Positions 37,009 through 46,490 of a stretch of DNA of 64,000 bases are shown here, piece after piece. The position numbers were made by a program, and so were the translations under genes. The notes below the pieces were generated by a model. That model saw only the letters and a list, made by a program, of their open reading frames with translations, had not been told where the DNA came from and ran no database searches. Each line of letters begins with the position of its first letter. Positions within the stretch are counted from its first letter, which is position 1. The stretch spans positions 1 through 64,000 of the forward strand of contig JAHDXT010000004.1 of assembly GCA_023384095.1 (NCBI GenBank). Direction: 5' to 3'. Source of the DNA: Hyphomicrobiaceae bacterium. GTDB lineage: Bacteria; Pseudomonadota; Alphaproteobacteria; Rhizobiales; Hyphomicrobiaceae.

Positions 37009-37539
37009 TCACTCCTCACGTCCATGCAAGCAGGATGGCAGCACGCCATTGCCGATCTGGGCAGTACGGAATGCTTCGAGCGCGCAGGCTGTTTCCGGCG
37101 GCAGCGACCTCGCGCGCCGGGTCGCGCGATCCATGAGCGCCACGGTCGACCTGGCGCTGCCGGCACAGCGTCCATCGACGAACAGCGCTTGCGCCATCAC
37201 CAGCGAAGCGCGGCCGATGTGCTCGCAGCGCGTGCCGATCACGACGGTGCCCGGCCAGCGCATCTCGCTGAGGAAGTCGATCTCGAGCCGTGCGATCACG
37301 AACTGGGCGTCGACCGGCAGCGGGACGCGGCTGGGATCATGGAGCAGCTCCATGCGCGCGTTCTGGCAGCAAACGGCGAACACGGCGTTGGAGATATGCC
37401 CGTTGCAGTCGGTGTCGGCGAATCGCAGTTTCTCCGTCGTCTGAACGGGATAGTCTTCGAGACGGGGACAGGCGCGGGGGCGCTGCCTTGCCGGTGCTGG
37501 CCATGGCGTGCCGGCGTTGCGTGCATCGGGGGGCGACAT
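37009..37539 (-). CDS. Acyl-CoA thioesterase, hotdog (4HBT) family, copy B
   Basis: 176 residues, with the active-site-like RFADTDCNGHISNAVFAVCC identical to copy A and the same hotdog core (DAQFVIARLEIDFL). Only the N-terminal 30 residues and the C-terminal tail differ appreciably. Purifying conservation of the catalytic region implies it is used. Same position between DUF736 and MFS. Confidence 0.8.
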   Translation of the reverse strand: MSPPDARNAGTPWPAPARQRPRACPRLEDYPVQTTEKLRFADTDCNGHISNAVFAVCCQNARMELLHDPSRVPLPVDAQFVIARLEIDFLSEMRWPGTVVIGTRCEHIGRASLVMAQALFVDGRCAGSARSTVALMDRATRRARSLPPETACALEAFRTAQIGNGVLPSCLHGREE

Positions 37540-37542
37540 GGC

Positions 37543-37863
37543 TCAGGCCCCCTCCGGCTTGTCGCGGCGCCAGATCAGCCGGACGATGCCGTCGTCGGTT
37601 GCTTCCAGAAGGATCGCCCAGATCGGTTGCGGCCAGGCCGGATCGTCGAGCCGGACGCGCAGATAGCTCTGGTCGGTGCCCTGCTTGATCCGGCGCCACG
37701 CCGCACCGATCTCGGTCGTGCCGAGCGAGACGCGGAAATCCGGTGCGCCTTCTGTTTCCTTGCGGTCGTTGGCGAGGATCTTCACCCGCGCATTAACGGT
37801 GAGCGTGCGAATGCTGCCGGCGTAGCCGTCGTTGACGGCTGAGAAGGTTCCGATGACGGCCAT
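37543..37863 (-). CDS. DUF736 protein, copy B
   Basis: 106 residues, differing from copy A at only a few positions (AVIGTFSAVNDGYAGSIRTL). It lies directly after trbI and before the thioesterase. The function is unknown; the family is typical of alphaproteobacterial conjugative elements. Confidence 0.88.
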   Translation of the reverse strand: MAVIGTFSAVNDGYAGSIRTLTVNARVKILANDRKETEGAPDFRVSLGTTEIGAAWRRIKQGTDQSYLRVRLDDPAWPQPIWAILLEATDDGIVRLIWRRDKPEGA

Positions 37864-37881
37864 GCTCTGTGCTCTCCTTGG

Positions 37882-39153
37882 TCAGTTGACAGTGAGGATG
37901 GTGGCGCCGCGGTACGGGCGCAGGATGATGTCCTTGTGGACGACGACGCGCAGCGGCCAGCCGGGGCGCACGGTGAGGGTCGGCTGGACGTTGAGATGGC
38001 GTTCGACGAGCCGTTGCCCGGCGCGGTTGGTCGTCGATTGCGTCGAGAGTTGCAGTGCGCGGATGAGGTCGCTGTCGCCAGCACCGCCAAAGACGAGCTC
38101 ACTACCGACGCCGAGCACGGTCGCCAGCGCGACGCCCTTCAGCAATTGCCAGGTATGAAGATCGATCTGATCGGCGAGGCCGCCATAGCCGCCGGCGTCC
38201 GTGGCCGGGAGGTTGTCGATGAGAACGGAGGAGCCATCGGGAAGGATGATGCGCTGCCAGACGACGAGCGCGCGCTCCTGGCCGAACGCGACGACGTTGT
38301 CGTACGTGCCGATGAGGCGTGCGCCCTGCGGGATCAGCAGGAACCGGCCGGAGACGGTGTCGTAGATGTTCTCGGTTACCTGGGCGATGACGAAGCCCGG
38401 GAGATCCGAATTGAGGCCGGTGACGAGACTGGCGGCGATGATCGTTCCCGCCATCAATTGGTACGGCGACGCCGGCGTCTGCAGACCGTGCGGATTGTAG
38501 ACCTCCTTCTCCGGTCCGGAGCGCAGGAACGTCAGCTTGCGCAGGCCTTCCGTCGCGTCGATGCTGGTATCCAGATCTCCACCTGTGAGCGCACGCATCC
38601 GATCCGCTGCACGAAGCGTGCTCAGGGTGGCTGAATCGCTTGTGCTCGCGGCGGATCGCGATTGAGAACTCGGTTCGGCGCGGGCGGCGCTGCCCTGTCG
38701 CGGAGCCTGTAATTGCAGCCGGAAGAAGACCTGAGACTCCCGTGCCTGCCCGGCCATGCGGACAAGCCGCGCCCGTTCCACCTGTTCTGCCTGGTCGATT
38801 GGCTCTCTACCAGCTTCGGTCAGTTGTGGGATTTCCGCTGGCGGCCGTACCGGCTCCGGTGGGCGGTCGGTGCGTACGCCGTCGTAGGTCGCCGGCAGTC
38901 GGGCGAGGCTCTCGGTGATCGGCTTGTGCTCGACGTTGATGAGCTCGCGCGGCGTGCCGACCTGCAATTCCGGCGGCTGCAGGGCGACGAGAACCAGAAT
39001 GGCGACCAGCAGCAGCACGAGGGCCGCGCCGCCGAACACCACCTTGCGGTTGATGCGCGTGACCGGCTGCGGTCGGGCGCGCAGCTCGAGCGTCTCCGGC
39101 GAGACCTTCCCGCTCTCGGTCTCGGGCTTCTTGGCGGGATCGGCTTCGGTCAT
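37882..39153 (-). CDS. trbI: TrbI (VirB10-like), copy B
   Basis: 423 residues starting MTEADPAKKPETES at the ATG overlapping the trbG stop. Transmembrane helix about 45-65; the VirB10 barrel is nearly identical to copy A (GTIIAASLVTGLNSDLPG). The periplasmic linker is longer by about 15 residues and much diverged (SQSRSAASTSDSATLSTLR), typical of the flexible part of this family. Intact. Confidence 0.93.
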   Translation of the reverse strand: MTEADPAKKPETESGKVSPETLELRARPQPVTRINRKVVFGGAALVLLLVAILVLVALQPPELQVGTPRELINVEHKPITESLARLPATYDGVRTDRPPEPVRPPAEIPQLTEAGREPIDQAEQVERARLVRMAGQARESQVFFRLQLQAPRQGSAARAEPSSQSRSAASTSDSATLSTLRAADRMRALTGGDLDTSIDATEGLRKLTFLRSGPEKEVYNPHGLQTPASPYQLMAGTIIAASLVTGLNSDLPGFVIAQVTENIYDTVSGRFLLIPQGARLIGTYDNVVAFGQERALVVWQRIILPDGSSVLIDNLPATDAGGYGGLADQIDLHTWQLLKGVALATVLGVGSELVFGGAGDSDLIRALQLSTQSTTNRAGQRLVERHLNVQPTLTVRPGWPLRVVVHKDIILRPYRGATILTVN

Positions 39154-40148
39154 GACCGCGTCTCCCGCCAGACGGCATCCGTGCGGACGATGCGCACGAC
39201 GCGCTGCGGCGCCGTGCCAAGGCGCAGCTCGGCGGCGGCGAACAGACGGTCGACGATGTAGGTCGTGCCGCGCACGCGGTAGTTGACGAGCGCAGTCTTG
39301 CCGTCCGGACCGATGACGAACAGCGGCGGGGCCTCGCTCTGGGCCAGGCCCGACGGGAACTGGATGTAGACCTTGGCGCCATCGTCGAAGACCTGCCGTG
39401 GCTTCCACGGCGCATCACCTTCGATGCGGTAGCGGAACCTCAGCCGATCGATGTTGACGCCGGTATCGGCGGTCGCCGCCAGCGAGGCGGCGGCCTCGTC
39501 GCGCTGCCTGCGCAAGGAGACGAGCTCGGCCGCGGGGTAGGTCCACGACACCGACGCCATGTAGGTCTTGTCGCTGGAGCGCATCTCGAGGTGATAGGTG
39601 CGCCGGTCGGTGGTGATGACGAGGTTGGTCTCAAGATCGGCGCCGACGGGCTTCACCAAAATGTGGACCTGGGCGTCCTGGCCCGCGCCGCTGGTCGTAT
39701 CGCCGACCACCCAGCGCACGGTGTCGCCGGCGGAGACGGAGACGAGCCTCTCTCCCGCCTCGAGCGCGACATCGGTCACCTGGTTGACGGCCGCGTAGAG
39801 CTGATAGAGCGCCCCCTTGGTATAGGGATAGACCTGGATAGCATTGATGTAGCCGTCCTTGATCGGCTCAAGGCGCGCCGCGGCATTCGCGCCAGCGACG
39901 CGCTCCGACGGCGCGCGCGTGTCCTTCTTTTTATCGGCCGCTTTGCCAACCGGCTTGAGTTGGCCGGGAAGAGGCAGCGGCGTCGGCACCTCCACGTAGC
40001 GGACGGGCGGCTGCGGATCGGGAGCGCGTCGCGCGGCCACGGCGGGACTGTCGAGGATCGGGATCTCCGGCACCTTGGCGGTGCTGGCACAGGCGCCGAG
40101 GCCGCTCGACGTCAGCAGGACAATCATGGCGCGACGCAATTTGCTCAT
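39150..40148 (-). CDS. trbG: TrbG (VirB9-like), copy B
   Basis: 332 residues. An N-terminal signal with lipobox-like SGLGACA, then the CagX/VirB9 domain almost identical to copy A. ATGA overlaps with trbF and trbI are kept. Intact outer-membrane core component. Confidence 0.93.
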   Translation of the reverse strand: MSKLRRAMIVLLTSSGLGACASTAKVPEIPILDSPAVAARRAPDPQPPVRYVEVPTPLPLPGQLKPVGKAADKKKDTRAPSERVAGANAAARLEPIKDGYINAIQVYPYTKGALYQLYAAVNQVTDVALEAGERLVSVSAGDTVRWVVGDTTSGAGQDAQVHILVKPVGADLETNLVITTDRRTYHLEMRSSDKTYMASVSWTYPAAELVSLRRQRDEAAASLAATADTGVNIDRLRFRYRIEGDAPWKPRQVFDDGAKVYIQFPSGLAQSEAPPLFVIGPDGKTALVNYRVRGTTYIVDRLFAAAELRLGTAPQRVVRIVRTDAVWRETRS

Positions 40149-40843
40149 TTGGACTCTCCGGTGGTGACGTCCTGCGACCAGTTGAAGGCGTGCACGTAGA
40201 TGCCGAGCGGGTTCTTGCGCACCGCGTCGACGGTCCGGGGTGGGGTGATGACAATGGAAAAAAGGCCGGTCAGGCGCTTGCTATCCTTGTGCGCGCCGCC
40301 TTCGAACGTGCGCTCCAGCCAGCGCACCTGGAAGGACGTGTCCGAGGCGCGGATAACGCTCGTCACCTCGACGGCGACCGTCTGCCGACCGACGCGCGCG
40401 AACGGGTCGTTGTCGCGGGCATACTCGTTGAGCGTGACCGCCGCCTTGTCGGTGACGAAGTCGTAGGCCTTGAGCCAGTTCTGCCTGACGACGACAGGAT
40501 CGAGCGACAGCGCGCGCACGTTGTCGACGAAGCGCGCCAGGTGATAGGCGATCTGCGCATCGCTCGGCACGTAGGTCTCGGCTGCCGGGCCGACGGCACG
40601 GGCGCCGCCGTGAGGATCGACCTCGACGACGTAGGGCACGACCGCGCCGGTTCGTCCGATCCAGAGCAGGATGGCCGCGAGCAGAAGCGACAGACCGAGG
40701 CTGCCAACCGCGACCAACCGCCAATTGTGCGCCTGCACGCGCGCACTGCCGATGCGCTCGTCCCAGGCCTGCGCCGCCTTCTGGTAGGGCGTCACAGGCT
40801 CGGGCGTCTCGCCATAGCGCAAGGTCGATCGCTTGAAGGCCAT
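40145..40843 (-). CDS. trbF: TrbF (VirB8-like), copy B
   Basis: 232 residues with a single transmembrane helix (VAVGSLGLSLLLAAILLWIG) and the VirB8 periplasmic domain. The start MAFKRSTLRYGETP supports the start chosen in copy A. Fourteen bases separate it from trbL. Intact. Confidence 0.93.
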   Translation of the reverse strand: MAFKRSTLRYGETPEPVTPYQKAAQAWDERIGSARVQAHNWRLVAVGSLGLSLLLAAILLWIGRTGAVVPYVVEVDPHGGARAVGPAAETYVPSDAQIAYHLARFVDNVRALSLDPVVVRQNWLKAYDFVTDKAAVTLNEYARDNDPFARVGRQTVAVEVTSVIRASDTSFQVRWLERTFEGGAHKDSKRLTGLFSIVITPPRTVDAVRKNPLGIYVHAFNWSQDVTTGESK

Positions 40844-40857
40844 GATCTCTTCCCCCT

Positions 40858-42141
40858 CTACGTCTTATTCTTGAGATCGGGACCGCTGCTGCTACCGGGG
40901 CGGTCGCCCTCGCGCAGTGCGTGCGCGGCCATCAGTCCGGCTTGCGTCAGGCGCTGCCGGCGCGCGAGGCTCTGTGCCCATGCCGGCGGGCCGGATGCCG
41001 CTGCACTGTCGGCCAAGGCATCGGGGCCTTTGCCGCCGGCATCTCCTGGCGCGGCGGCGTCCCGGTATCCTTGCGCAGCGCCGTGGCGATAGGCAGTGCG
41101 CACCGGAGCCGTCGCCGATGCTGCCGTGCGTGATACCGGCCCGGAGATGGTCGCGCGTGCAACACCGGCGACGCCACCTGCGCCATAGGCCGCGCCGACG
41201 CGACCGGAGAGCGAGGCGGCCGACTTGATCGCGCCGCCAGCCGTGCGCCCGGCCATGCGCGCCGCACCCGCCGTCGCGATGCCGCCGGCAACAGCCGTGC
41301 CGCCGAGTGCGGCTGTGGTCGCAATTGCTGCACCCGCACCGAGCTGCGGCGCGCCGGTGAGCAGGCCGGCGGCAATACCCGGCACGAAGATGGCGAGGCC
41401 GAACACGGCAATGGCGCCGAGGATGCAGGAGGCGGCCTGGGTCAGCGTCACCTCACCGGTCGGGCGCATGACCGTGCCGAACAGCGATGAGCCGATGCCG
41501 ACCACGATGGCCAGCACCATCAGCTTGATGCCCGATGAGATGACATTGCCGAGCACGCGCTCGGCCAGGAATGCCGTCTGGCCGAACAGGGCGAATGGCA
41601 CCAGCACGAAGCCGGCGAGCACCGTCAGCTTGAACTCGATGATGGTGATGAAGAGCTGGACGGACAGCACGAAGAAGGCGAGCAGCACGATTACCCAGGC
41701 GAGCATCAAGACGGCGATCGTCACGAAGTTGGAGAAGAACGTCGTGATGCCGATCAGCTCGCCGGCTTTCTCCAAGAGCGGCTTCGATGCCGTGAACCCG
41801 GTCGAGGCCACGAACCCCGGCCGCATCAGATCGGCTGCGGTCAGCGACGCGCCGGACGCCTTCAGGCCCAACCCCGCGAACGACTGGAAGATGATGTCAG
41901 CCAGGCTCTGGAAATTGGAGATCAGGAGCGCGAAGAAGCCGACGTAGAGCACCTTGCGGATGAGCTGCGCGATGACATTGTCCTCGCCCATCAAAGCCCA
42001 GAACAAGCCGGCAAGCGTGATGTCGATCGCGACCAGGATGCTCGTCAGGAATGCCACGTCGCCGGCGAGCAAGCCGAAGCCGCTGTCGATGTAGCGAGTG
42101 AAAGTCGATGTGAACTGATCGATAATCGCGAGGTCTTCCAT
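40858..42141 (-). CDS. trbL: TrbL (VirB6-like), copy B
   Basis: 427 residues starting MEDLAIIDQFTSTF. The hydrophobic core is nearly identical to copy A, while the Ala/Gly-rich C-terminal domain is more diverged. The frame is open 195 bases further upstream, but that part is intergenic and not family sequence. Unlike copy A, no intron lies upstream: trbJ ends about 290 bp away with one REP-like element in between. Confidence 0.93.
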   Translation of the reverse strand: MEDLAIIDQFTSTFTRYIDSGFGLLAGDVAFLTSILVAIDITLAGLFWALMGEDNVIAQLIRKVLYVGFFALLISNFQSLADIIFQSFAGLGLKASGASLTAADLMRPGFVASTGFTASKPLLEKAGELIGITTFFSNFVTIAVLMLAWVIVLLAFFVLSVQLFITIIEFKLTVLAGFVLVPFALFGQTAFLAERVLGNVISSGIKLMVLAIVVGIGSSLFGTVMRPTGEVTLTQAASCILGAIAVFGLAIFVPGIAAGLLTGAPQLGAGAAIATTAALGGTAVAGGIATAGAARMAGRTAGGAIKSAASLSGRVGAAYGAGGVAGVARATISGPVSRTAASATAPVRTAYRHGAAQGYRDAAAPGDAGGKGPDALADSAAASGPPAWAQSLARRQRLTQAGLMAAHALREGDRPGSSSGPDLKNKT

Positions 42142-42292
42142 CTGATCCTCAAACTTCGGCAAGGCTCCGCCGCCGGCGGAAATCGCGTTCGCCGTGTGTC
42201 GTGTCAGGTTTGGCGTGACAGGGGTGCGGCTATCGTCGTCGGCGACGGTCGCAGTAGGGTCGTTGTGCGAGCGGGGCCAGCCCCGCGCCCCA

Positions 42293-42397
42293 GCCGGCGG
42301 GACACCCGCCGGACCGCCCGTCTTTTGAAGTTTCAAAAAGAAGGGGGATCGGGGTCTCCCCGAACGGGTGCGGGCGGTAGCCCGTTCGCGAAGCGAG
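42293..42397 (+). repeat. REP-like palindromic element between trbJ and trbL, copy B
   Basis: Contains CCGGCGGGACACCCGCCGG, GTTTCAAAAAGAAGGGGG, GGGGTCTCCCCGAACGGGTG and CCCGTTCGCGAAGCGA. It is in the same gap as the copy A element but in the opposite orientation relative to the trb operon, so it either inserted independently or inverted in place. Confidence 0.65.
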
Positions 42398-42431
42398 TAT
42401 CATCTGCGCTGACATCTCAAATCTCCCATCA

Positions 42432-45400
42432 TCATCGAGCTGCCGAGTAACCTGATCCGCTGCCGACGAAGGACTTGAAGCGCTGGCGGGCTTCGTCCTC
42501 GGTGGCGAGATCGCGGGCGCGACTGACGGTTTCGGCACGATGCTGCGCGGCGAGCAGGCCCTGCAGCGCGAGGGACTGCTTGACGGCGAGGCCGGTGAGC
42601 TCGTTGCCGGCCTGGGTAACTTCGAGCGCGCCGGCGGCATTGCGTGAGCGTGTCATGGCTTCGCCGAGGAGGCGCGTATCGGTTTCGATTCCGTCGGCGA
42701 TCTGGCCTTGCAGGAGCGCGGCGCGTTTGAGGCCGGCGTATTCCTCCTCCCATCGAGTCTTCGCATTGCGCAGCACGTCGTCGGAGGAGAGCGCGGCCGA
42801 GACCTCGGCTGGAAACAGGCGCTCGTAGGTGGTTTGCGTCTCCTGGAGCTTCAGAGCGATGCCTTGGCCGGCGCGGAGCTGGGATTGGATGTCGGTCAGG
42901 GTGCGTTGGAGGTCGGGAGATAACGTGCTGCCGAGCCGCATGAGGTTCTGATCCATGCGCCAGATCATCTGCGCCTGGTGCTGCAGGACGCGCACCTGAT
43001 TGTTGATCTGCTCCAGCGCACGGACGGCGGACAGCAGGTTCTGCTGGTAGTTCGCGGGATCGAACACGGTCAGTGCGTGCGCACCGGGCGGAATAGCGGT
43101 GCTGATCAGGAGCGCCAACGCAAGCGCGGTGAGCACGCCGCGTGCGGCCCGCCGGCGGGCGGCGCGATTGGGCTTGGCTGATTGGGGGAATAGCGCCAGT
43201 CGTTCCAGCAGAGCATCGTCGTTGGAGGTCGGTTCGGGACCTGCCACCGCATCCGGCGTGTGAGATTGCGGCGAGCGTGGCGTCTCCAGGATACGCGGCA
43301 GCGGCGGCGGCGTGGTCCGCGAGCGTTGTGCATCGGGGAATGAGGTGAGCAGGTTGGCTGCCCAGTCGAGACCTTTGGCGCGCAGGAAGGCGTCGGCGAA
43401 GCTCGCATTCGACGTGTCTGCAATGACACGATCGATGAGCTTCTGGTCGTCGGGCGATGAGGCGGCTGTGAGTGCCAGTGCCACAGGACCGAGGCCGAGC
43501 TCGAACAGCCGGTTGCCTTGCGCCGACTGCACGTAGTAATCGCGCTTGGGCGTGGCGAGACCGAGAATCTCGATCTGACGGCCGTTGAGGCCGAAGCGCT
43601 CGTAGACGGCGCGCGCTTGCGGCTCGCGTGCGCGGTCATTGGGCAGAAAGATGCGCGTCGGGCAACTCTCGATCAGCGACGGTGCGATTGCTGAGCGTTC
43701 GATGTCGGCGAGCGACTGTGTGGCGAACAGCACCGCGACGTTTTTCTTGCGCAAGGTTTTCAGCCATTCGCGAATGCGCGCAGCGAACAGCGGCTCGTCG
43801 AGGAAGGTCCAGGCTTCGTCGAGCACGAGCAGCGTCGGTCGGCCGTCGAAGCAGGCTTCGAGGCGATGGAACAGGTAGGTGAGCACGGGCGGGATCAGCC
43901 GCTTATGCTGCATCAGCGGTTCCATCTCCACATGCAGCACGTCGGTGAGCGCCAGGTTCTCGGTGGCGCCGTCGAGCAATCGGCCATAGGGGCCTTCGAG
44001 CGTGTAGGGCGCCAGCGCCTGACTGAGCGCATTGGACTGCACGAGCACGGCGAGGCCGGTCAGTGTGCGCTCGGCTTTCGGCGCAGAAGCGAGGCTCTTC
44101 AGGGCCGTCCACAGCGCATCCTTGATCTCGGGCGTAACCGTGATGCCCTCGCTCGTGACGAGACCGCTGACCCATTCCAGCGCGAAGGCGAGCTCGCCGG
44201 GCTCGTCGATGCGGGCCAGCGGCTGCAGCGACAGCGTGCCCTCGAGGCCGAGCTCGATTCTCTCTCCCCCCATGGCGAGCGATGCCGCGCGGGCCGACCG
44301 GCCCCGGTCGAAGATCGCAACCTGCGCGCCGATGAAGCGCCGGAACTGGAGGGCGAGGAGTGAAAGAAGAACGGACTTGCCGGAGCCGGTCGGGCCGACC
44401 ACAAAGGCGTGCCCGACATCGCCGCAGTGCAGATCGAGCCGGAAGGGGGTGGCGCCGCGCGTTTCCGTCATCATCAGCGGTGGGGCGTCGAGATGACGGT
44501 TCCGGTCGGGCCCCGCCCAGACGGCCGAGACCGGCATCATGTGCGCGAGGTTCAGGGTATGCACGATCGGCTGGCGCACGTTGGCGTAAGGGTTGCCGGG
44601 CAGCGAGCCGAGCCAGGCCTCGACGGCATTCAGCCTCTCGCGGATCGTCGTGAAGCCGCGGCCATTGATGATGCGCTCCAGCGCCAGCAGCTTTTCGTCG
44701 GCGCGCTTGGGATCGGCATCGCCGATGACGAGCGTCGTCGTCAGATAGCCGAAGGCGACGTCGTCGGCGCCGAGCTCTTGCAGCGCCGCGTCGGCGTCGG
44801 CTGCCTTGTTGTCGGCATCGGAGTCGACCAGCGCCGTCTCGCGGTTGAACATCACCTCGCGCAGGATCGCGGCCACGGACTTGCGCTTGGCAAACCACTG
44901 CCGCCTCAGCTTCGTGAGCTGGCGATTGGCCTGGATCTTGTCGAGCGCGATCCAGCGCGTGGTCCAGCGATAGGCAAAGCCGAGATCATTGAGCGCATCG
45001 AGCAGGCCCGGCGTCGTCGTGCTCGGGAATCCCGTCACGGTCAGCAGGCGCAGATGATGGCGCCCGAGCTTTGGCTCGATGCCGCCGAGGAAGGGCGTGT
45101 CACACAGGATGGCATCGAGGTGCGTCGGAACGGTCGGCACAGCGACGGGATGGCGCTTGTCCGAGATCGTGCCATGTAGATAGGCGAGCGTCTCGGCATC
45201 ATCGAGCGCTTCTGCTTCGGGAAGGATCGACGACAACAGCTCCAGCACGCGCGTCGTCTCGGTCTCGAACCAAGCGAGTTGGCCCCAGACATCGGCCTCG
45301 TCGCTGTAGCCGTCCTGACGCTCATAGAGCAGCCGCTCGGCACGGCCCTGATGCTCGGGCGGCGGCAGATAGAGAAGCGTCAGATAATAGCGGCTCTCAT

Positions 45401-45743
45401 GATGCGCGCCGTCGGCCGAGAAGGAGGCATAGCGCTCCTGATCCACGAGCCAGGAAGCGGCATCGCCAAAGCGATGGCCGGGATACTGGTTGGCCGGCAC
45501 GCGCTCGGCCTCAAAGAACAGCGCCCAACCTTCGCCGAAGCGGCGCAGCACGTTGTTGAGGCGCGCCGAAACCGCGACGAGCTCGGCGTCCGTCGCGCTG
45601 TCGAGATCGGGACCGCGGTAGCGGAGCGTGCGCTGGAAGGAGCCGTCCTTGTTCAGCACGATGCCGGGCGCGACGAGGCAGGCCCAGGGCAGATAGTCGG
45701 CAAGCCCGGTGGCGGTCTTACGGTATTCGGCGAGGTTCAGCAT
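42432..45743 (-). CDS. trbE: TrbE-TrbJ fusion protein, copy B
   Basis: 1,103 residues, the same length as copy A. VirB4-like ATPase with GPTGSGKSVLL and LLVLDEAWTFLDEP, then linker, internal signal-peptide-like helix (LTALALALLISTAIPPGAHA) and TrbJ domain. The linker (about 835-885) is the most diverged stretch yet keeps the reading frame open, which argues that the fusion is tolerated or used rather than a recent mutation. Starts at the ATG overlapping trbD. Confidence 0.92.
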   Translation of the reverse strand: MLNLAEYRKTATGLADYLPWACLVAPGIVLNKDGSFQRTLRYRGPDLDSATDAELVAVSARLNNVLRRFGEGWALFFEAERVPANQYPGHRFGDAASWLVDQERYASFSADGAHHESRYYLTLLYLPPPEHQGRAERLLYERQDGYSDEADVWGQLAWFETETTRVLELLSSILPEAEALDDAETLAYLHGTISDKRHPVAVPTVPTHLDAILCDTPFLGGIEPKLGRHHLRLLTVTGFPSTTTPGLLDALNDLGFAYRWTTRWIALDKIQANRQLTKLRRQWFAKRKSVAAILREVMFNRETALVDSDADNKAADADAALQELGADDVAFGYLTTTLVIGDADPKRADEKLLALERIINGRGFTTIRERLNAVEAWLGSLPGNPYANVRQPIVHTLNLAHMMPVSAVWAGPDRNRHLDAPPLMMTETRGATPFRLDLHCGDVGHAFVVGPTGSGKSVLLSLLALQFRRFIGAQVAIFDRGRSARAASLAMGGERIELGLEGTLSLQPLARIDEPGELAFALEWVSGLVTSEGITVTPEIKDALWTALKSLASAPKAERTLTGLAVLVQSNALSQALAPYTLEGPYGRLLDGATENLALTDVLHVEMEPLMQHKRLIPPVLTYLFHRLEACFDGRPTLLVLDEAWTFLDEPLFAARIREWLKTLRKKNVAVLFATQSLADIERSAIAPSLIESCPTRIFLPNDRAREPQARAVYERFGLNGRQIEILGLATPKRDYYVQSAQGNRLFELGLGPVALALTAASSPDDQKLIDRVIADTSNASFADAFLRAKGLDWAANLLTSFPDAQRSRTTPPPLPRILETPRSPQSHTPDAVAGPEPTSNDDALLERLALFPQSAKPNRAARRRAARGVLTALALALLISTAIPPGAHALTVFDPANYQQNLLSAVRALEQINNQVRVLQHQAQMIWRMDQNLMRLGSTLSPDLQRTLTDIQSQLRAGQGIALKLQETQTTYERLFPAEVSAALSSDDVLRNAKTRWEEEYAGLKRAALLQGQIADGIETDTRLLGEAMTRSRNAAGALEVTQAGNELTGLAVKQSLALQGLLAAQHRAETVSRARDLATEDEARQRFKSFVGSGSGYSAAR

Positions 45744-46009
45744 GAGAGTACTCCTTTGTGGCGAGCGTGGCGGGACAGAACGGTGAGAAATTCGGGATCC
45801 TTGCGCGTGACCCAGACGGCGAAGGCGTGGCCGACGAGCCAGATGACGAGACCGGCGATCCACAGCCGCAGGCCGAGGCCGATCGCGGCGGCGAGCGTGC
45901 CATTGAGGATCGCGAAGCTGCGCGGTGCACCGGCGAGCAGGATCGGCTCCGTCAGGGAACGGTGCAGGGCGACTTCGAAGCCGGGAAGGGAGGTCGGTTG
46001 TTCGAGCAT
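45737..46009 (-). CDS. trbD: TrbD (VirB3-like), copy B
   Basis: 90 residues, identical in protein and DNA to copy A's trbD, with the same two hydrophobic helices. It lies inside a 566-bp identical tract shared with copy A, unlike the surrounding genes. Intact. Confidence 0.92.
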   Translation of the reverse strand: MLEQPTSLPGFEVALHRSLTEPILLAGAPRSFAILNGTLAAAIGLGLRLWIAGLVIWLVGHAFAVWVTRKDPEFLTVLSRHARHKGVLSC

Positions 46010-46031
46010 GGTGATTGGAGCTCCGTGAGCG

Positions 46032-46490
46032 TCAGTCGATCAGCGCACCACCGGCGAACGAGAAGAACGTCAGGAAGAACGACGTGGCGGCGAAGGCGAT
46101 GGACAGGCCGAACACGATCTGCAGCAGCCGCCGCAGTCCGCCCCCCATGTCGCCGAAGGCGAGGCTGAGACCCGTGACGATGATGATGACGACCGCGATG
46201 ACCTTGGCGACCGGGCCCTCGATCGACTCGAGAATGCGCTGCAACGGCGCCTCCCAGGGCATGCCGGAGCCCGCGGCCATGGCCGGCGTGCAGATCAAAG
46301 TGGTGATGGCGAAGCAGGAAAGTCGCTGCGCGAGCGGGCTACCGCCCGCACCCGTTCGGGGAGACCCCGAACCCCCCTTCTTCTTTGGATCATAAAAGGC
46401 GGGTGGTCCGGCGGGTGTCCCGCCGGGCGGGTCGCAGGGCGGCAGCCCTGCTGCGCAGCAGTCAGTATGTGCACGCGCGCGCATCGTCAT
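46032..46490 (-). CDS. trbC: TrbC (VirB2-like pilin precursor), copy B
   Basis: 152 residues, intact. Six G in the tract at 46141-46146 (read on the minus strand) keep the frame through both hydrophobic helices to the end GGALID. The signal-like segment (CFAITTLICTPAMAA) precedes GSGMPWEAPLQRILES, a usual mature start. About 45 extra N-terminal residues ahead of the signal derive from a palindromic repeat (46322-46432) that entered the gene in frame. The start overlaps the trbB stop. Confidence 0.9.
   Translation of the reverse strand: MTMRARAHTDCCAAGLPPCDPPGGTPAGPPAFYDPKKKGGSGSPRTGAGGSPLAQRLSCFAITTLICTPAMAAGSGMPWEAPLQRILESIEGPVAKVIAVVIIIVTGLSLAFGDMGGGLRRLLQIVFGLSIAFAATSFFLTFFSFAGGALID
46322..46432 (-). 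repeat. REP-like palindromic element inside trbC, copy B
   Basis: Same family as 19201-19313 and at the equivalent position: GGGACACCCGCCGG, AAGAAGAAGGGGGG, GGGGTCTCCCCGAACGGG and GTAGCCCGCTCGCG blocks on the minus strand. It is in frame with trbC. Confidence 0.65.

Noticed and set aside
36133..37842. 569-codon + strand open frame over the MFS/thioesterase/DUF736 genes of copy B
   Set aside because: It crosses several real genes on the other strand, and the protein is low-complexity Arg/Gly/Asp-rich.
40858..42336. Longer TrbL of copy B starting at 42336
   Set aside because: The extra 65 residues come from the REP-like/intergenic region; the copy A homologue starts at the equivalent of 42141.
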